A stretch of DNA of 64,000 bases, taken from NCBI RefSeq assembly GCF_900094575.1, contig NZ_FMAE01000005.1, positions 300,052 through 364,051 of the forward strand, written 5' to 3'. Source of the DNA: Bradyrhizobium yuanmingense (GTDB lineage Bacteria; Pseudomonadota; Alphaproteobacteria; Rhizobiales; Xanthobacteraceae). Under the pieces are notes generated by a model that was not told the DNA's origin, searched no databases, and was given only the letters and a program-made list of their open reading frames with translations. The position numbers were made by a program, and so were the translations under genes. Below are positions 29,928 to 38,539 of this stretch, in pieces (the stretch's first letter is position 1; every line of letters begins with the position of its first letter).

Positions 29928-31355
29928 ATGACAGGACCCCAATCCAACCTCGTCCACGTGATCGGTGCCGGCCTCGCCGGTTCGGAAGCTGCCTGGCAGA
30001 TTGCGAAGTCCGGCGTGCCCGTGGTGCTGCACGAGATGCGGCCGACCCGCATGACCGACGCGCACCGCACCGACGGACTTGCCGAGCTCGTCTGCTCCAA
30101 CTCGTTCCGCTCGGATGACGCCGCCAACAACGCCGTCGGCCTGCTGCATGCGGAGATGCGCCGCCTCGGCTCGCTGATCATGCGCGCGGCCGACGCCAAC
30201 CAGGTGCCCGCCGGCGGCGCACTCGCGGTCGATCGCGACGGCTTCTCGGCGGCCGTCACCAAGGCGCTGAACGACCATCCCCTGATCGAGATCGCGCGCG
30301 GCGAGATCGCGGGCCTGCCGCCGGCCGCGTGGAGCAACGTCATCGTCGCCACCGGCCCCCTCACCTCCGCGCCGCTGGCCGACGCCATCCGCGAGCTCAC
30401 CGACGAGAACGCGCTCGCCTTCTTCGACGCCATCGCGCCGATCGTGCACCGCGAGTCCATCGACATGTCGGTGGCCTGGTTCCAATCGCGCTACGACAAG
30501 GTCGGCCCCGGCGGCAACGGTGCCGACTACATCAACTGCCCCATGACCAAGGAGCAGTATGAGGGCTTCGTCGCCGCGCTGATCGCCGGCGAGAAGACTG
30601 AGTTCAAGGAATGGGAGACCAACACGCCCTATTTCGACGGCTGCCTGCCGATCGAGGTGATGGCTGAACGTGGCCCCGAGACGCTGCGCCATGGTCCCAT
30701 GAAGCCGGTTGGCCTCACCAACCCGCACGATCCCACGACGAAACCGTACGCGATCGTGCAACTGCGCCAGGACAACAAGCTCGGCACGCTCTACAACATC
30801 GTCGGCTTCCAGACCAAGCTGAAGTATGGCGAGCAGCAGCGCATCTTCCGCACCATTCCGGGGTTGGAGAACGCCGAATTCGCCCGCCTCGGCGGCCTGC
30901 ATCGCAACACCTTCCTGAACTCGCCGAAGCTGCTCGACGGCCAGCTGCGGCTGCGCGCACAGACGCGGCTGCGCTTCGCCGGCCAGATGACGGGCTGCGA
31001 AGGCTATGTGGAATCCGCCAGCGTCGGCTTGATCGCGGGTCTCTATGCAGCCGCGGAAGCGCGCGGCGAGACGCTTGTCAGCCCGCCGGCTACGACCGCA
31101 CTGGGATCGCTGCTCGGTCACATCACCGGCGGCCATATCGAGACCATCGAGCCGGGCACGCGCTCGTTCCAGCCGATGAACATCAATTTCGGCCTGTTTC
31201 CACCGCTCACGAGCGTGCCAACGAAGAAGCCCGACGGCACGCGGCTGCGCGGCAACGAGAAGACGGTGGCCAAGAAGCAGGCGCTGAGCGCACGGGCGCT
31301 CGCCGATCTCGATCGCTGGATCGCCGATCACCTGCGCATTGCCGCCGCTGCGTGA
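29928..31355 (+). CDS. trmFO: Folate-dependent tRNA (uracil-54-C5)-methyltransferase
   Basis: 475 aa, the family length. TrmFO makes ribothymidine-54 in the tRNA T-loop using methylene-THF and FADH2. N-terminal FAD-binding G-A-G-L-A-G-S-E-A-A-W, then the GidA-like blocks V-C-S-N-S-F-R-S-D-D and P-A-G-G-A-L-A-V-D-R-D-G-F; Y-I-N-C-P-M-T-K-E-Q-Y holds the conserved catalytic Cys, and C-E-G-Y-V-E-S-A-S the C-terminal FAD loop. An alphaproteobacterium with trmFO normally lacks the SAM enzyme TrmA. It overlaps no gene; the kinase-fusion gene starts 7 nt after its end. Confidence 0.97.
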   Translation: MTGPQSNLVHVIGAGLAGSEAAWQIAKSGVPVVLHEMRPTRMTDAHRTDGLAELVCSNSFRSDDAANNAVGLLHAEMRRLGSLIMRAADANQVPAGGALAVDRDGFSAAVTKALNDHPLIEIARGEIAGLPPAAWSNVIVATGPLTSAPLADAIRELTDENALAFFDAIAPIVHRESIDMSVAWFQSRYDKVGPGGNGADYINCPMTKEQYEGFVAALIAGEKTEFKEWETNTPYFDGCLPIEVMAERGPETLRHGPMKPVGLTNPHDPTTKPYAIVQLRQDNKLGTLYNIVGFQTKLKYGEQQRIFRTIPGLENAEFARLGGLHRNTFLNSPKLLDGQLRLRAQTRLRFAGQMTGCEGYVESASVGLIAGLYAAAEARGETLVSPPATTALGSLLGHITGGHIETIEPGTRSFQPMNINFGLFPPLTSVPTKKPDGTRLRGNEKTVAKKQALSARALADLDRWIADHLRIAAAA

Positions 31356-31362
31356 GTTTGCA

Positions 31363-32457
31363 ATGAGCTTGCCCAAAGACGACGCCGCAGAGCTGTCGGC
31401 GCGCTGGACCGAAGGCGTGATGCTCAAGCGCGACGTGTTCTCGACCGTCGAGCGCGGCCGTTTCCGCAGCGAAAGCGGCGAGATCGACGCGGTGCTGCGC
31501 CGGCTCGACGAGGTGCCATGGTGGTCGTTTCTGCTGGCACGCCACCTGTTCGCCCGCGAGAAGCAGGCCCTGGTGCGGGCCAAAGGCCTCGACGTCGGCC
31601 CCGAGCTGCTCTGGGCCGGGCGCCGCGCTCTGGTGCGCGGCTTCGTCGACGGCGTCGCGCTGCACCTGGCAAAGCCCCGTGGCGATGTCGCCTATTTCCG
31701 CTCCGCCAAGGCCGCACTGCGTCGGCTGCGCCGCGCCGGCATCTGCCACAACGATCTCGCCAAGGAGCAGAACTGGCTGGTCGGCCGCGACGGCCGCGCC
31801 TATGTCACCGACTTCCAGCTCGCCGCGTGCTTCAAGCGCCGCGGCCGGCTCTATCGCATCCTCGCCTATGAGGACCTCCGGCATCTGCTCAAGCACAAGC
31901 GCTCCTACGCGCCCGAGGCGCTGACGCCGCGAGAGCGAAAGATCCTGGCGAGGAAGTCGTTCGCCGCGAGCCTATGGCTCGCCACCGGCAAGAAGGTCTA
32001 TCGCGCCATCACCCGCGGCCTGTTCAACTTCACCGATCGCGAGGGCGGCGGCCGTCGGCTCGTCAACGACGCGCCGGTGCTGGCCGAGCTGATCCGCCGG
32101 AATCCCGCCGTGCGCGACGCCGCCATCGTCGCCTTTGCCGACCGTCGCTCCGGTGTCGGGCTTTACGCCTTCGTCGAAGCCGATCAGGCCGCGCTCGAGG
32201 GCCAGCTCCGCAGCGAGCTTGCCGCCTCCAAGGGACCGAAGCCGCCCGAGCACATCCAGGTCGTGCACGCCCTGCCACGCAACGCCAGCGGCAAGCCACG
32301 CATCGAGGTCCTGCAACTGGTCGCCATGAACCAGCTCGACCTGATCGAGCCGATGATGAAGAACGAGCAGGATCGCGCCTTCCTCAAGGATATCCTGGAG
32401 CAGCGCAAGAACCTGCGCGACCGCTTCAATTTCGAGGCGAAGCTCCCGACGAGCTAG
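31363..32457 (+). CDS. Kinase-like domain fused to an AMP-ligase C-terminal (lid) domain
   Basis: 364 aa from the ATG at 31363. Residues about 15-200 form a small Ser/Thr- or Kdo/RIO-type kinase-like fold: the catalytic loop is H129-N-D131-L-A-K-E-Q-N137, and the metal loop is V-T-D150-F-Q (DFQ instead of DFG). The usual Gly-rich loop and VAIK Lys are not evident. Residues about 245-320 match the C-terminal sub-domain of AMP-forming acyl-CoA/ligase enzymes: A-V-R-D-A-A-I-V-A-F, L-Y-A-F-V-E, and L-P-R-N-A-S-G-K311-P-R-I-E, which keeps the catalytic lysine. The large ligase N-domain is absent. Only 7 nt after trmFO. Role unknown. Confidence 0.82.
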   Translation: MSLPKDDAAELSARWTEGVMLKRDVFSTVERGRFRSESGEIDAVLRRLDEVPWWSFLLARHLFAREKQALVRAKGLDVGPELLWAGRRALVRGFVDGVALHLAKPRGDVAYFRSAKAALRRLRRAGICHNDLAKEQNWLVGRDGRAYVTDFQLAACFKRRGRLYRILAYEDLRHLLKHKRSYAPEALTPRERKILARKSFAASLWLATGKKVYRAITRGLFNFTDREGGGRRLVNDAPVLAELIRRNPAVRDAAIVAFADRRSGVGLYAFVEADQAALEGQLRSELAASKGPKPPEHIQVVHALPRNASGKPRIEVLQLVAMNQLDLIEPMMKNEQDRAFLKDILEQRKNLRDRFNFEAKLPTS

Positions 32458-32531
32458 CGCGGAATCTGCGCCTTGAAGCCTCCACAATGGCGATCGAGAA
32501 GCGCTTGGATCAGGAAGGGTTGGCAGAGATC

Positions 32532-33104
32532 ATGGGCGCTCGGGGGACGATGATGCATCGTATGGTTGGCGGAACGATCGCCGGCCTTGTGCTGCTGGCA
32601 GGGGCGCCTGCGCTGGCCGACTCACCGGCGGAGCTGATCTCCAGCTTCCGTCTCAAGCATGGTGAGGCCCGCGTCGTGCGCGACGCCACCCTCGATCGCA
32701 TCGCCATGGATCAGGCCCGCGCGATGGCGGCGAAGGACGACCTCAGCCACGACACACTCGGCCCATTCAATCGCCGCGTCGCACCGGCCGGCGCGGGCCG
32801 CGCCGCAGAGAACATCGCCTACGGCTACGACAGTTTCGACAAGACGCTGGGCCAGTGGATCGACTCCTCCGGGCACCGCAAGAACCTGTTGCTGCACAAT
32901 GCCTCCCGCGTCGGCATTGCCAGTGCCAAGAATGCGAGTGGCAAGCGCACCTATTGGGCCATGGTCATCGCCGGCGACTACGAGAAGGGCAAAGGCAAGA
33001 AAAAGGACAAGGAGCCCGTCGTCGCGGTGAAGCGCGAGGTACCGCCCGCGAGCAAGCCGAAGTCCGGCAACTGTCACGTCAAGCTGCTCGGCCTCTGCAT
33101 CTGA
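32532..33104 (+). CDS. CAP-domain (SCP/PR-1) secreted protein
   Basis: 190 aa from the ATG at 32532; ATGs at 32487, 32550 and 32553 are alternatives, and the choice does not change the mature protein. A signal peptide (G-T-I-A-G-L-V-L-L-A-G-A-P-A-L-A) ends near A-D-S-P. The CAP core shows A-x-x-Q-A-R-x-M-A, L-S-H-D, A-E-N-I-A-Y-G and W-I-D-S-S-G-H-R-K-N-L-L, the conserved cavity His/Glu set. The tail is Lys-rich (K-G-K-G-K-K-K-D-K). Extracellular or periplasmic; substrate unknown. Convergent with the VOC gene. Confidence 0.88.
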   Translation: MGARGTMMHRMVGGTIAGLVLLAGAPALADSPAELISSFRLKHGEARVVRDATLDRIAMDQARAMAAKDDLSHDTLGPFNRRVAPAGAGRAAENIAYGYDSFDKTLGQWIDSSGHRKNLLLHNASRVGIASAKNASGKRTYWAMVIAGDYEKGKGKKKDKEPVVAVKREVPPASKPKSGNCHVKLLGLCI

Positions 33105-33116
33105 GGCGCGACCGTC

Positions 33117-33590
33117 TCAGCCGCGGCGCGCGGCTTCGATCGCGGCGACGTCGATCTTCGTCATCCCCATCATCGCATCGAAGGCGCGCTTGGCCTCCGT
33201 GCCACCGGCGGCCAGCGCCTCGGTCAGCACCCGCGGCGTGATCTGCCAGGAGACTCCCCATCTGTCCTTGCACCAGCCGCACGCACTCTCCTGCCCGCCA
33301 TTGCCGACGATGGCGTTCCAGTAGCGATCGGTCTCCGCCTGATCGTCGGTGGCGATCTGGAACGAGAAGGCCTCGTTGTGCTTGAAGACGGGTCCGCCAT
33401 TGAGACCGAGACAGGCAACGCCGGCTACCGTGAACTCGACGGTCAGGACATCGCCTGCCTTGCCGGACGGATAGTCGCTGGGCGCGCGATGGACCGCACT
33501 CACCGCGCTGTCGGGAAACGTCTCGGCATAGAAGCGGGCCGCGGCTTCAGCATCCTTGTCGTACCAGAGGCAGATCGTGTTCTTTGCCAT
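33117..33590 (-). CDS. VOC-family protein, PhnB/3-demethylubiquinone-methyltransferase-like
   Basis: 157 aa. N-terminal L-W-Y-D-K-D-A-E-A-A-A-R-F-Y-A-E-T-F-P, then F-K-H-N-E-A-F-S-F-Q-I and C-G-W-C-K-D-R-W-G-V-S-W-Q-I-T-P, are the core of this glyoxalase-fold group; many members are annotated as 3-demethylubiquinone-9 3-methyltransferase domain proteins, a name not backed by activity data. No SAM motif is present. Presumably a metal-dependent or binding protein of the VOC superfamily. Small intergenic gap upstream, divergent from the aminotransferase gene. Confidence 0.88.
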   Translation of the reverse strand: MAKNTICLWYDKDAEAAARFYAETFPDSAVSAVHRAPSDYPSGKAGDVLTVEFTVAGVACLGLNGGPVFKHNEAFSFQIATDDQAETDRYWNAIVGNGGQESACGWCKDRWGVSWQITPRVLTEALAAGGTEAKRAFDAMMGMTKIDVAAIEAARRG

Positions 33591-33738
33591 TGGGTATTCC
33601 CTGTGATTCCGTGCCAGATTGCGCTTCCGATCAGCATAGGCATCCCGATCTGCATGCTCCAGCTGGAACAGTCGTTTGCCCGAGCTTGCTCGCGTGCGTC
33701 ATTGTGTCTACGAGGAACCTGAAGATGGAGGCTCTGAC

Positions 33739-34917
33739 GTGATCGACATCAACCAGATTCGTGCCGACACGCCTGCTGCCTCCCGGCTCGCGTATCTCCA
33801 CAATGCCGGTGCGGCTCTCATGCCCGCGCCCGTCGTCGCGGCGATGAAGGGACATATCGATCTCGAGAGCGAGATCGGCGGCTATGCCGCAGCCGATCGC
33901 GCGTCAGATCGGCTCGAAGCCGTTTACGGCTCAGTGGCCCGGCTCCTGAACGCATCGCCGGATGAAATCGCCCTGGTGGAGAACGCGACGGTTGCCTGGC
34001 AGATGGCGTTCTATTCGCTTTCATTTCGAGAGGGCGACCGGATCCTGACGGCCGAAGCGGAGTACGCCGCCAACTATGTTGCGTTTCTTCAGGCCGCCAA
34101 ACGCACAGGCGCGGTCATCGATGTGGTGCCGAGCGATGCGACGGGCGAGTTCGACGTCGGCGCACTCGAACGTATGATCGACGAACGCGTGAAGCTGATC
34201 GCCATCACCTGGGTTCCGACCAATGGCGGGCTGACCAATCCCGCAGCGGCCATCGGCAGAATTGCGCGAGCACACGGCATCCCCTATCTGCTCGATGCCT
34301 GCCAGGCGGTCGGCCAGATGGAGGTCGACGTCGAGGCCATCGGCTGCGACATGCTGTCGGCCACGGGACGCAAATTCCTGCGGGGACCGCGTGGTACCGG
34401 CTTTCTCTATGTGCGCGGGGCGCTCCTGCAGCAGCTCGAGCCACCGATGATCGACCATTTTGCAGCGCCCTGGGTCTCGCGCGATGAATATCGGCTCCGC
34501 GACGATGCCCGCCGCTTCGAGACATGGGAGAATAATTACGCCGCCCGGCTTGGGCTCGGCGCTGCCGTCGATTATGCGCTCGACATCGGCATGGATGCCA
34601 TCGAGGAGCGCTGCCGGCTGCTCGCGGGCCGCCTTCGCAGCGGCCTCGCTTCCATTCGCGGCATCACTATTCACGACCTTGGCCGCAAGCCTGGCGCCAT
34701 CGTCAGCTTCACTTTGGATGGATATGAAGCGGAGGCCATTGTCAGCAGCGCCGCGGCGGCGGGCATCACAATCGGCGCTTCAGACCCGTCGAGTACCCGC
34801 ATCGATGCCGAGAACCGCGAGCTGCCGCCGCTCGTCCGAGCTTCCCCCCACTACTACAACACCCAAGCCGAGATCGACCGGCTGATCGACCACGTCGCGG
34901 ATTTGGCGTCACGTTAG
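33739..34917 (+). CDS. Class V aminotransferase-fold PLP enzyme
   Basis: 392 aa from a GTG at 33739, chosen because GGAGG lies 7 nt before it; an in-frame start at 33676 lacks a ribosome site. Family traits: Y-L-H-N-A-G-A-A-L-M-P near the N terminus, V-E-N-A-T-V-A-W-Q cofactor phosphate loop, L-L-D-A-C-Q-A-V-G-Q with the PLP-nitrogen Asp, and S-A-T-G-R-K-F-L-R-G-P-R-G-T-G with the Schiff-base Lys. Resembles cysteine-desulfurase-like or isopenicillin-N-epimerase-like enzymes, including EgtE; no partner genes (egtB, egtD) are nearby, so the substrate is open. Confidence 0.88.
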   Translation: MIDINQIRADTPAASRLAYLHNAGAALMPAPVVAAMKGHIDLESEIGGYAAADRASDRLEAVYGSVARLLNASPDEIALVENATVAWQMAFYSLSFREGDRILTAEAEYAANYVAFLQAAKRTGAVIDVVPSDATGEFDVGALERMIDERVKLIAITWVPTNGGLTNPAAAIGRIARAHGIPYLLDACQAVGQMEVDVEAIGCDMLSATGRKFLRGPRGTGFLYVRGALLQQLEPPMIDHFAAPWVSRDEYRLRDDARRFETWENNYAARLGLGAAVDYALDIGMDAIEERCRLLAGRLRSGLASIRGITIHDLGRKPGAIVSFTLDGYEAEAIVSSAAAAGITIGASDPSSTRIDAENRELPPLVRASPHYYNTQAEIDRLIDHVADLASR

Positions 34918-34924
34918 CGCGTGC

Positions 34925-36166
34925 TCAGGTGCAGCGCGCGCTCAGTCCGGATGCGCTGAGCCTGGCCATCACCTCGTTGAGATGGGCGGCATCGCGGGTC
35001 TCGATGACAAGCTGCAGCAGCGTCGCCTTGGCCGGCAGGTCGGAGAAGGTCCGCTGGTGTGAGACCTCGATGATATTCGCACCCGCTTCGGCCAGCAGTG
35101 CCGCTACCGCGGCGAGCTGCCCCGGCCTGTCGGGGATATCGAGCGACAATTGCGTCAGCCGCCCCTCGCGCGCGAGCTCACGGGTGAGCACGGAGGCGAT
35201 CAGCCGCGTGTCGATATTGCCTCCGCTCAGCACGAGGCCGACCTTCTCGCCGGCAAAGCGGGACGGATCGGACATCAGCGCGGCGAGGCCGGCGGCGCCG
35301 GCGCCCTCGACGACGGTCTTCTCGATCGAGATCAGGGTCGCGACTGCACGCTCGAGCTCGGCTTCGTTGACGAGCGCAATATCGTCGACGAGGCGCCGAA
35401 CGATTTCGGTGGTGATCTTGCCCGGTGATTTCACCGCGATGCCCTCGGCGAGCGTATCGCCGCGCGCCGGCAGATTGCCGTCGTGAATGGCGTTGTACAT
35501 CGAGGGATAGAGCCAGGCCTCGACGCCCAGTATCCTGAGCGACGGCTTGATCGACTTCGCGGCAATGGCAATCCCGCTGATCAAACCGCCGCCGCCGATC
35601 GGGACGACCAGCGTGTCGAGCTCCGGGACCGCCTTCAGCATTTCCAGCCCGATCGTGCCCTGCCCGGCGATGACGAGCGGATCGTCGTAAGGATGGACGA
35701 AGACCATGCCGTGCGCTTCACCGTGGCTGCGCGCAAAGGCGGCCGCCTCCTCCAGCGTCGCGCCCGTGACCACCACCTCGGCGCCGTGATGCCGGGTGTT
35801 CTCGATCTTCACCATGGGCGTGCCGATCGGCATCACGATGGTGGCGGGAATGCCGAGCCGCTTGGCGTGGTAGGCAACGCCTTGCGCGTGGTTGCCCGCG
35901 GACATCGCGATCACGCCCCGCGCGCGCTCCTCCGCCGTCAGCGCGGTAAGCCGGTTGAGCGCGCCGCGCTCCTTGAACGAGGAGGTGAACTGCAGGTTCT
36001 CGAATTTGAGCCAGATGTCGCAGCCGCAGATGCTGCTCAGCGTCCGGCTGTGGCTACAGGGCGTCTCGACAACGGCGCCTTGGAGGGTCTTGGCGGCGGC
36101 GCGAATGTCTTCAGGGGCGACCGGAAGGCCGCTGAGATCGAACGAGCTTTGGGACATGTCAGCCAT
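34925..36166 (-). CDS. ilvA: Threonine ammonia-lyase with ACT domain
   Basis: 413 aa. Deaminates threonine to 2-oxobutanoate, the first step of isoleucine synthesis. The PLP Lys is in F-T-S-S-F-K-E-R-G-A; the Asn and phosphate loops are S-A-G-N-H-A-Q-G-V-A and P-I-G-G-G-G-L-I-S-G. A single C-terminal ACT-like domain follows (L-S-L-D-I-P-D-R-P-G-Q-L onwards, about 330-410), as in the shorter, single-ACT class rather than E. coli IlvA with two. That domain normally allows feedback control, but which effector cannot be read. ilvD, of the same pathway, lies 26 kb away. Confidence 0.94.
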   Translation of the reverse strand: MADMSQSSFDLSGLPVAPEDIRAAAKTLQGAVVETPCSHSRTLSSICGCDIWLKFENLQFTSSFKERGALNRLTALTAEERARGVIAMSAGNHAQGVAYHAKRLGIPATIVMPIGTPMVKIENTRHHGAEVVVTGATLEEAAAFARSHGEAHGMVFVHPYDDPLVIAGQGTIGLEMLKAVPELDTLVVPIGGGGLISGIAIAAKSIKPSLRILGVEAWLYPSMYNAIHDGNLPARGDTLAEGIAVKSPGKITTEIVRRLVDDIALVNEAELERAVATLISIEKTVVEGAGAAGLAALMSDPSRFAGEKVGLVLSGGNIDTRLIASVLTRELAREGRLTQLSLDIPDRPGQLAAVAALLAEAGANIIEVSHQRTFSDLPAKATLLQLVIETRDAAHLNEVMARLSASGLSARCT

Positions 36167-36211
36167 AGGACAGCATAGAGCATTTGGGCGGGCCAGGCGA
36201 TAAGCCGGCGT

Positions 36212-37069
36212 CTATTTGGTAAATTCACGCGATCGCGAGGCGCGCCACAGCGTCCAGAGCGTGCGCAACCGCGAGGTCGGCTGCAACCTAAACGGATTGC
36301 GTCCCGGGCGCGACAGGCGCTCGAGATCGGCCTGCGCCTGGCGCAGCGGCAGAAACGCCGGCCGCAACGGCGGCGCCAGCTGCGCCAGCAGCGATGAAGC
36401 CGCGGTCATATGCTGCCGGGCTTCACCCGCCAGTTGCTCAAGCACCGCATGGAGATTGGGTGTTTCCTTGCCGGCGAAGACATCCTCCATGCTGCAATCG
36501 TGCTTCTCCAGCACCTGCTGCGGCACGAACAATTGCCGGTGCGCGGCATCGCGCGGCAGATTGGCTATGACCTGCACGATACCCTGCGCCAGCCCGGCAT
36601 GGCGGGCGACATGCTCGGCCGCCTCCGAAGGCGGTCCCAACACCTGCGCTGCCAGGGCGAACAGCGCCGATGAGGTCGCCGCGAGGTAACCTTCCAGTGC
36701 GGCCATCGTCGGCATCGGGTCGTTGTAGAGATCGAACTGATGCTCCTCGGCAAGCAGCGACAGCGACTCGACCGGCAGGTCGAAATCGCGAATCGCGCGA
36801 AGCAGCTCGGCCGCCACCGGATTGCCTTCGGCGCTGCCATGGACGTGGCCCGACAGCATGTCGGTCCACCATTGCAGGCGGATCTCGCCGGGCAAGGGCT
36901 GGCTCACCTGGTCGCGGATGCGAACGATCTCGACGTTGAAGGCATAGATCGCCAGTAACGCGCGGCGCTCGGCGGCCGGCGCGAACAGGGTCGCGGCGTA
37001 GCGGGGAAAGTCGTGGCTGCGCACGAGATCGGCGCAGAACGCGGCGGAGTCGGATGGCCGGTTGCTCAT
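36212..37069 (-). CDS. Squalene/phytoene-synthase-like protein, NDUFAF6 type
   Basis: 285 aa from the ATG at 37069, overlapping the stop of the Mth938-domain gene by ATGA. The fold family is clear from A-I-Y-A-F-N-V-E-I-V-R-I-R-D-Q-V and R-L-Q-W-W-T-D. The first D-x-x-x-D prenyl-pyrophosphate motif is not in its usual place; a D-L-Y-N-D element lies later. Coupling with an Mth938 protein and secDF suggests it is the bacterial homologue of mitochondrial complex I assembly factor NDUFAF6, not a carotenoid or hopanoid enzyme. That role is inferred from synteny and family similarity. Confidence 0.85.
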   Translation of the reverse strand: MSNRPSDSAAFCADLVRSHDFPRYAATLFAPAAERRALLAIYAFNVEIVRIRDQVSQPLPGEIRLQWWTDMLSGHVHGSAEGNPVAAELLRAIRDFDLPVESLSLLAEEHQFDLYNDPMPTMAALEGYLAATSSALFALAAQVLGPPSEAAEHVARHAGLAQGIVQVIANLPRDAAHRQLFVPQQVLEKHDCSMEDVFAGKETPNLHAVLEQLAGEARQHMTAASSLLAQLAPPLRPAFLPLRQAQADLERLSRPGRNPFRLQPTSRLRTLWTLWRASRSREFTK

Positions 37070-37449
37070 GGCACGGCGATCAGCGCGGCGGCAACCCGCC
37101 GCCGTTCGCCGATCATGATGTTGTAGGTGCGCACGGCCGGGCCGGTCTGCATCGTGTCCAGTACAACCCTCACCGCCTTGAGCGCCTGACGCAGCTCCGG
37201 CGGCGGCAGCCACAGCCCCGTTCCAGTGCCGACCAGGAGCGTGTCGATGCTGTTGGCCGCCGTGAACACCCGATCCAGCGAGTAGCGGTCGATCTTCGCG
37301 GGGTCGGTCACGTCCCAAGCCCAGATCGCGTCGGGCAGACAGAGCAGCGAGCCCCGATGCGACATGCCGGCAAAGGCGAAGCCGCCCTTGCCGTAGGCAT
37401 CGATCGGCGCCGAGCGCGGAAAATGCGGAGCGTTGGGATCGCCGGCCAT
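37066..37449 (-). CDS. Mth938-domain protein, NDUFAF3 type
   Basis: 127 aa. The sequence A-Y-G-K-G-G-F-A-F-A-G, L-V-G-T-G-T-G-L-W-L-P-P and T-M-Q-T-G-P-A-V-R-T-Y-N-I-M shows the small Mth938 (DUF498) alpha/beta fold. Human NDUFAF3, a complex I assembly factor, belongs to this family, and its alphaproteobacterial homologue is known to lie next to secF, exactly as here (secF ends 60 nt away). It is translationally coupled to the downstream squalene-synthase-like gene. No catalytic residues are assigned in the family. Confidence 0.9.
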   Translation of the reverse strand: MAGDPNAPHFPRSAPIDAYGKGGFAFAGMSHRGSLLCLPDAIWAWDVTDPAKIDRYSLDRVFTAANSIDTLLVGTGTGLWLPPPELRQALKAVRVVLDTMQTGPAVRTYNIMIGERRRVAAALIAVP

Positions 37450-37509
37450 GAGCTTCGTCCGAATGGGCTTACTGCCCTCGCAAACGCGTGCAAGGGCATG
37501 AGGTTCGGA

Positions 37510-38529
37510 TCATGCCTTGCTTTTCTTCGCCGGCGTCGCCGTATCGGGCGCGTCTTCGCGGTGCTCGCCGACGCCGAGATAGATCAGGATCGGCGCTGCA
37601 ATGAAGATCGAGGTGTAGGTGCCGACCAGCACCACGCCGAACATCATTACCGCGGTGAAGCTGTGGATGGCATGGCCGCCGAACAAGAGCAGCGCGAGCA
37701 GCGCGAGCGTCACCGTGACGTGGGTGATGATCGAGCGCGACAGCGTCGAGTTGATGGATTCATTGAGCAGCTGCGGCATCGGCATCTTCTTGTAGCGACG
37801 CAGCATTTCCCGGATGCGGTCGTAGATGACGACGGTATCGTTGAGCGAATAGCCGAGAATGGTCAGCAACGCCGCGATGCTGGTCAGGTCGAAATCGACC
37901 TGGCTGATCGACATGAAGCCGATCGTCAGCACGATGTCGTGCACGTTGGCGATCATGGCGCCCAGCGCGAACTGCCATTCGAACCGGAACCAGAGATAAA
38001 TCAGGATCCCAACGATCGCGAGCATCAGGCCAAGCATGCCGTAGGCCAGGAGCTCGCCCGCGACGCGCGGACCCAGCACCTCGGTGCGCTGAATGTCGAC
38101 ACTGTCGCCAAGCGCGCCACGAAGCTTCTGCAGGGCTGCCTGCTGGGCCGCGTCGCCACCCGGCTGCTCCGCAACGCGGATCAGGACGTTCTCCGGACCG
38201 CCGAACTGCTGCAGCTGGACCTCGCCGAGGCCCAGGCCGTCGAGCGAGGTACGCATTGCCGCGATGTCGGCGGTGCCGGACTTCGCCTTCACCTCCAGCA
38301 GCGTGCCGCCCTTGAAGTCGATACCGAGGTTCAGGCCATGGGTGAAGAACAGCACGATCGCGACGATCGACAGCGCCGCCGAGATCGGAAAGCTGATGCG
38401 ACGGAAGCGCGTGAAGTCGAAATGCGTATCGTCGGGGACGATGCGCAGCGACGGCAGCAGGCCGAGGGCCGAGACCACGGTGAGGATGGCAATGAGGACG
38501 CCGAGCCCGATGAGAACGGTGTGAGTCAC
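37510..38529 (-). CDS. secF: Protein translocase subunit SecF
   Basis: 339 aa. Six membrane helices; after TM1 the periplasmic P4-type segment begins D-F-K-G-G-T-L-L-E-V (the D-F-x-G-G motif). The C-terminal half carries G-Y-S-L-N-D-T-V-V-I-Y-D-R-I-R-E, the conserved proton-path region. SecDF drives the late, proton-motive-force-dependent step of export through SecYEG. It is 10 nt downstream of secD, so secD-secF are one operon. C-terminal tail is charged (K-K-S-K-A). Confidence 0.97.
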   Translation of the reverse strand: MTHTVLIGLGVLIAILTVVSALGLLPSLRIVPDDTHFDFTRFRRISFPISAALSIVAIVLFFTHGLNLGIDFKGGTLLEVKAKSGTADIAAMRTSLDGLGLGEVQLQQFGGPENVLIRVAEQPGGDAAQQAALQKLRGALGDSVDIQRTEVLGPRVAGELLAYGMLGLMLAIVGILIYLWFRFEWQFALGAMIANVHDIVLTIGFMSISQVDFDLTSIAALLTILGYSLNDTVVIYDRIREMLRRYKKMPMPQLLNESINSTLSRSIITHVTVTLALLALLLFGGHAIHSFTAVMMFGVVLVGTYTSIFIAAPILIYLGVGEHREDAPDTATPAKKSKA

Positions 38530-38539
38530 GATCAGGCTC

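Noticed and set aside
31974..32531. In-frame extension of the CAP gene over the kinase-fusion gene
   Set aside because: Arg-rich shadow of the upstream gene; the signal peptide sets the start at or after 32487.
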